A DNA stretch of 64,000 nt, taken from a virus. Each line of letters begins with the position of its first letter. Position 1 is the first letter of the stretch. Shown here in pieces: positions 61,306 through 64,000 of the stretch. Both the position numbers and the translations under genes were made by a program. The notes under the pieces are model-generated. The model did not search any database and was not told where the DNA came from. It saw only the letters and a list, made by a program, of their open reading frames with translations. The stretch spans positions 102,533 to 166,532 of IMG/VR virus record IMGVR_UViG_3300025168_000033. One strand, 5' to 3'.

Positions 61306-61516
61306 GTTTCGTGTAGCCAAATTGATTCTCATAGAAATCCGACTTATTTATAGTCGTGAAATATCCCGAGCCAGAGTACATGGACTTATTTGTCTCGACT
61401 AGCTCTACATCATAATATTCGGTTTTTTCGTCTACTATTCTATAAAGTTTTCGTACTTCTCCGAATCCAGAAATAGTGTATTCGTTATATCGGCCTGATT
61501 CTATATAGTTTGTCAT
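61286..61516 (-). CDS. small protein of unknown function
   Basis: A 76-aa, Tyr-rich, beta-strand-rich protein, MTNYIESGRYNEYTISGFGE and onward, ending in YTKLVNNEK. The last codons form a TTGTTAACAA palindrome. It is 3 nt downstream of the 93-aa gene. Aromatic and acidic small proteins of this kind are common in phage early regions; function not recognised. Confidence 0.6.
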   Translation of the reverse strand: MTNYIESGRYNEYTISGFGEVRKLYRIVDEKTEYYDVELVETNKSMYSGSGYFTTINKSDFYENQFGYTKLVNNEK

Positions 61517-61519
61517 GGC

Positions 61520-61801
61520 TTATAGTTTTGCTGTTGCGTTTAATAGTTTTCCGTTCGGTCCTTTTGCATGTGGCATCGGACAATATTGAATTCTATCTTC
61601 AGCGACATCGCAATCTTTTCCTTCCCATACTCTTCGTGTCACCTCAACCAGAAAGTAAGGACCGATTTCTCTTACCGGATCGATATTCTCCTGTAGAACT
61701 CTTCCTTCAATGAAGCAGGCTTCTATTCCTTCGATAGCTTTATTGTATCTCGGGAAATCGAGACTTCTTACTCGATCTCCTATTTTTATGATATCTTTCA
61801 T
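61520..61801 (-). CDS. small protein of unknown function
   Basis: A 93-aa protein, MKDIIKIGDRVRSLDFPRYN and onward. The start resembles a small SH3-like barrel (GDRVRSLDFP, FIEGRVLQENIDP, YFLVEVTRRVWEGK). It lies 10 nt downstream of the 73-aa gene, in the unit of leader copy 6. Not recognised beyond the fold hint. Confidence 0.6.
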   Translation of the reverse strand: MKDIIKIGDRVRSLDFPRYNKAIEGIEACFIEGRVLQENIDPVREIGPYFLVEVTRRVWEGKDCDVAEDRIQYCPMPHAKGPNGKLLNATAKL

Positions 61802-61811
61802 GATTATAGAT

Positions 61812-62033
61812 TTAATGAGTTAGAGTCATTACAACTTTGCTTTGCAGATCTTTAAGATTGACATGTTCCATTTCTGCATAATGATCGATTATATAATCGA
61901 GCTTGATAGCTTTTGTATCATCATCACCAAGAAGATAGATCATGTCGTTATCGGTTACCTGATCTTCAGTAATCTCTGGAAGATCGTTAGTAGTTAAATA
62001 TTCGTTTACGTGTTGTAGATTAATGAGAATCAT
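61812..62033 (-). CDS. small acidic protein of unknown function
   Basis: A 73-aa acidic protein, MILINLQHVNEYLTTNDLPE and onward, with DNDMIYLLGDDDTKAIKLDY. It is the first gene of the unit led by element copy 6, whose leader ends AAATACGACACGCATATG. Acidic early phage proteins sometimes mimic DNA, but nothing here shows that. Confidence 0.6.
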   Translation of the reverse strand: MILINLQHVNEYLTTNDLPEITEDQVTDNDMIYLLGDDDTKAIKLDYIIDHYAEMEHVNLKDLQSKVVMTLTH

Positions 62034-62054
62034 ATGCGTGTCGTATTTATGTGT

Positions 62055-62130
62055 TATCAGTTATTAATTATTTATAGTTAAATATAATCAAAAGATTCGA
62101 CAGTAAAAAATCCTGCCGAATCTTTTTTTC
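62055..62130 (-). promoter_or_regulatory. conserved leader/promoter element, copy 6
   Basis: Minus strand: AAAAGATTCGGCAGGATT, TTTTACTGTCGAATCTTTT, GATTATATTTAAC, TATAAATA, ATTAATAACTGATAAC. AAAAGATTCG and CGAATCTTTT form a perfect 10-bp stem with T-rich 3' side, so this copy is also a good terminator. Confidence 0.8.
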
Positions 62131-62132
62131 TA

Positions 62133-62495
62133 TTATTTTCTCTTCCAGTTACCGTGTTCATCGATAAGTTCTAGTTTATCAAGAGCAGCATAACCAGCTT
62201 CAGTGATTCGGAATGTTCCGTAATCATTTGGATCGTAGTTACGATTTCTTTTACGATTTCCGTTTTCATCAACAATAAATTTCTTGTTTCTTTCTGTTAC
62301 CTGAAGAAATTCTTTGTTAGCAAGAGATCCAATAACTCCAGATCGAGTCTTACCTTTTAAGATTGCGGGAAGTATATCGAGCAGAGAGAAATCCCATATG
62401 CAACTTTCTCTTCCATCGTAAAAATCACTGTACGTGATATATTCGAGAATGATTAATTCTTTTTCGGTTAATGTGTAATCAGTGGTGTTTTTCAT
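62133..62495 (-). CDS. winged-helix-like DNA-binding protein
   Basis: A 120-aa protein. The order of helices and wing fits a MarR/PadR-type winged helix: LTEKELIILEYITYSDFYDG, LDILPAILKGKTRSGVIGSL, NKEFLQVTE, a wing with RKRNRNYDPNDYGTFRITEA, and YAALDKLELI. It is a candidate regulator of the neighbouring early units. The leader is element copy 7. DNA target unknown. Confidence 0.7.
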   Translation of the reverse strand: MKNTTDYTLTEKELIILEYITYSDFYDGRESCIWDFSLLDILPAILKGKTRSGVIGSLANKEFLQVTERNKKFIVDENGNRKRNRNYDPNDYGTFRITEAGYAALDKLELIDEHGNWKRK

Positions 62496-62518
62496 GCGTA
62501 GTGTGTATTTAAGGGTTA

Positions 62519-62592
62519 TCAGTTATTAATTATTATAGTATAAATATAACACTTTTTTCCCACAGTTGAAACTTCCTGAGCACTTATTTTTT
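62519..62592 (-). promoter_or_regulatory. conserved leader/promoter element, copy 7
   Basis: Minus strand: AAAAAATAAGTGCTCAGG, AAGTTTCAACTGTGGGAAAA, GTTATATTTATAC, TATAATAA, TTAATAACTGATAACCC. It is most like copy 5; an exact 39-bp repeat covers its upstream part (62567-62605 = 61144-61182). It ends in AAATACACACTACGCATG at the 120-aa gene. Confidence 0.73.
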
Positions 62593-62619
62593 AAACTTGT
62601 TAACAGGGTTGTTAACAAT

Positions 62620-62754
62620 CTAGTCGATATCATAGACGAGAAATGACTCTGTAGCATTCGAGTTGTCAGGATTTTCTAGAAATCTTGATCGACTGCAGAA
62701 TCCTGCTGTTTCTAGAATCCATGAATGATATCTGTCGAATATGTCTTGTCTCAT
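62620..62754 (-). CDS. microprotein of the MxQDIF...LVYDI family
   Basis: A 44-aa frame, MRQDIFDRYHSWILETAGFC and onward, ending SFLVYDID. The start MxQDIF and end LVYDI are shared with the 52-aa frame just upstream, showing a tandem duplication. It has no Shine-Dalgarno. Two real paralogues in a row argue that these are genes. Function unknown. Confidence 0.65.
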   Translation of the reverse strand: MRQDIFDRYHSWILETAGFCSRSRFLENPDNSNATESFLVYDID

Positions 62755-62765
62755 GTCTTTCTATT

Positions 62766-62924
62766 TTATTCTATATCATAGACGAGAACCGTCTCTGCTA
62801 TTGGTAATCGTTGATCGGTGTTAGCAAAAAACTCTCCCCATGTATAGTTGGTTGTGATTCTTACTCGACGCTTGAATCCAATATTGGTATAGTTGCTATA
62901 GTTGCAGAATATGTCTTGTGTCAT
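62766..62924 (-). CDS. microprotein of the MxQDIF...LVYDI family
   Basis: A 52-aa frame, MTQDIFCNYSNYTNIGFKRR and onward, ending TVLVYDIE. It is the first gene after promoter copy 4 and has the leader shared with the 66-aa gene at 56183-56383. It is a tandem paralogue of the frame downstream. Confidence 0.68.
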   Translation of the reverse strand: MTQDIFCNYSNYTNIGFKRRVRITTNYTWGEFFANTDQRLPIAETVLVYDIE

Positions 62925-62963
62925 GTCTTATATTATACTAACCTTTTCAATGCCTGTATAACT

Positions 62964-62993
62964 ATTATATTCATCATGCGAGACAATGTTTCA
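62964..62993 (-). promoter_or_regulatory. promoter TGAAACA-17-TATAAT, copy 4
   Basis: TGAAACA at 62993-62987, a 17-nt spacer and TATAAT at 62969-62964 on the minus strand. About 44 bp of promoter and leader (62929-62972) are nearly the same as 56383-56426. It leads the paired microprotein genes. Confidence 0.78.
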
Positions 62994-62996
62994 TTT

Positions 62997-63186
62997 TGCG
63001 AAGCTTTTTATTTTCTGAAGACGCCTGCACGTAGCGTTTTAGGCTTTTTAAGGATACCGGACCTCATATCTATGGTTCCTATTATCTTTCGTTTATAGCT
63101 TCCTAGAAGTCCCTGATAATATCATAGCTATAATTCATGGGTCATATCTATAATACAACAATAAGGCTCGAGATAATTTCTTCGAT
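62997..63186. other. gap without a clear gene
   Basis: About 190 bp between promoter copy 4 and the 107-aa gene. Only very short frames are present, the best a 19-codon basic frame (63008-63067). No strong hairpin or promoter stands out on the minus strand. Confidence 0.4.
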
Positions 63187-63510
63187 CTATAAATCATAGA
63201 CTATTGAACCTAAACGAGAACTATGCATGCTATTTCTATATATAGCAAACGTCGAATTAAACGACCTATCTCTTATATAACGATTATATTCATCAAACTC
63301 CGCCTTATCATGATTACTAAATGCAGGATGAAATCCTATACCTAGAATTCCGTCTATATTCTCATAGTCCCGAAGTGCTTTATAATATCTATTGCGGGAT
63401 AAATCTATCGAGGACTCATAGCTTATTCTACTAAATAAATTTTCTTCTATATAGATTTTCATATATTTCTGTTGGTTTTCCTGACTATTCTTCCTCTTCT
63501 CCTGGATCAA
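63187..63510 (-). CDS. small protein of unknown function
   Basis: A 107-aa protein with SFNSTFAIYRNSMHSSRLGS near the end and VYDL at its C-terminus, like the LVYDI ending of the microproteins downstream. The first 16 residues (IQEKRKNSQENQQKY) overlap the upstream gene by 26 nt; MKIYIEENLF is a later alternative start. Not recognised. Confidence 0.58.
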   Translation of the reverse strand: MIQEKRKNSQENQQKYMKIYIEENLFSRISYESSIDLSRNRYYKALRDYENIDGILGIGFHPAFSNHDKAEFDEYNRYIRDRSFNSTFAIYRNSMHSSRLGSIVYDL

Positions 63511-63706
63511 ATATTCTTAATAATTCTTTATCTATGAATAAATCATTAGCTACATCGAATCGAGTATAAGACTTTGAATATATTCGCAATTCTTCTGTTA
63601 CAATATTACCATAAGCAAATTTGCCTAGATATCTTTCTATCCATTCCGTATCGCTTATAGGTATTCTTAATAATCCTATGCTTGATATTTCTATTCTATT
63701 GTTCAT
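63485..63706 (-). CDS. small protein of unknown function
   Basis: A 73-aa protein, MNNRIEISSIGLLRIPISDT and onward, ending LRIFDPGEEEE. Mixed strand/helix with no motif. It overlaps both neighbours (11 nt upstream, 26 nt downstream), so the four genes at the right edge form one coupled unit. Confidence 0.6.
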   Translation of the reverse strand: MNNRIEISSIGLLRIPISDTEWIERYLGKFAYGNIVTEELRIYSKSYTRFDVANDLFIDKELLRIFDPGEEEE

Positions 63707-63857
63707 CTTCTTTTTGGTTTAATATCTTATTTTTGATATCATTTAACTCAGATATAATTCTACGGTCACCCACCGATTCATTTATGGATTTCATTTCATC
63801 ACCAGTGTAATATTCAATGCGTTCATTAATCAATTCTATTATTTCTTCTTTACTCAT
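63696..63857 (-). CDS. small acidic helical protein
   Basis: A 53-aa frame, MSKEEIIELINERIEYYTGD and onward, ending NQKEDEQ. Helical and acidic. It overlaps the stop of the upstream gene, and its own C-terminus shares the NQKEDE ending with that upstream frame, which suggests duplication of the overlap segment. Not recognised. Confidence 0.62.
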   Translation of the reverse strand: MSKEEIIELINERIEYYTGDEMKSINESVGDRRIISELNDIKNKILNQKEDEQ

Positions 63858-63984
63858 CTTCTTTTTGATTTAATCTAAGATCTACCCATTGGTCTCTTGT
63901 GTCTTCATACCTAACATACGGTCCTATATCTGTTTTAGTTACCCAAACCTTTCTTCTAGGTGTTTCTTTATTTGGAGAAAACAT
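63850..63984 (-). CDS. small protein at the right edge, start uncertain
   Basis: A 44-aa frame, MFSPNKETPRRKVWVTKTDI followed by GPYVRYEDTRDQWVDLRLNQ and KEDE. The frame stays open to the window edge (QFHQV before the Met), so the gene may begin outside. Its stop overlaps the next start by 8 nt. Not recognised. Confidence 0.55.
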   Translation of the reverse strand: MFSPNKETPRRKVWVTKTDIGPYVRYEDTRDQWVDLRLNQKEDE

Positions 63985-64000
63985 AACTTGATGAAATTGA

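Noticed and set aside
63008-63067. 19-codon basic frame MRSGILKKPK...
   Set aside because: Too short, no paralogue, and promoter copy 4 lies downstream of it rather than before it.

Overview
The window is part of a large, AT-rich tailed-phage genome with a contractile (T4-like myovirus) tail. Every gene I can support is read from the minus strand, so transcription runs from high to low coordinates. The host is most likely a member of the Bacteroidota. Start codons have A-rich upstream stretches and almost no Shine-Dalgarno sequence, one gene encodes a VirE-N/BT4734-like domain, and the fibres carry a BspA/DUF285-type repeat domain and an Ig-like domain of the kind common in Bacteroidota surface proteins.

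Layout in transcription order. (1) 64000-52100: small early-type genes in short transcription units. Seven copies of a conserved leader element and four exact copies of a second promoter (TGAAACA, 17 nt, TATAAT) separate them. Among them is a gene-poor stretch (60200-58150) with one clear tRNA-Pro, one odd tRNA-like gene and three structured RNAs. The largest RNA is about 600 nt and has its own promoter and terminator. Nucleic-acid enzymes follow: guanylate-kinase-like protein, DEDDh exonuclease, FMN-reductase-like protein and ATP-dependent DNA ligase. (2) 50700-42835: a tight operon with two glycosyltransferases, a thymidylate-synthase-family enzyme carrying the Asp expected of a dCMP hydroxymethylase, a dNMP kinase, a KdsC-like HAD protein, a KdsD-like arabinose-5-phosphate isomerase, a nucleotidyltransferase-kinase fusion and a dCMP deaminase. 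Together these could make and attach an activated pentose to hydroxymethylcytosine in phage DNA. (3) 42772-33421: tail fibre and adhesin genes, including a collagen-like protein with Gly-Met-Thr triplets and a BspA-like fibre. (4) 33371-1: baseplate and tail genes (LysM/gp53-like, hub, gp5-like spike, gp25, gp6, very large wedge-type proteins and a collagen-like fibre cut by the left edge). Inserted between spike and gp25 is a non-structural island: a coiled-coil/TM protein, a stand-alone PAS protein, a four-repeat S1 protein and a RimK-like ATP-grasp fused to a retropepsin-like domain.

The most interesting parts are the candidate DNA glycosylation pathway, the large structured RNA, a pair of covarying hairpins with GUGUGU loops that could pair with ACACAC in phage mRNA leaders, and the S1/RimK island that points to ribosome takeover.
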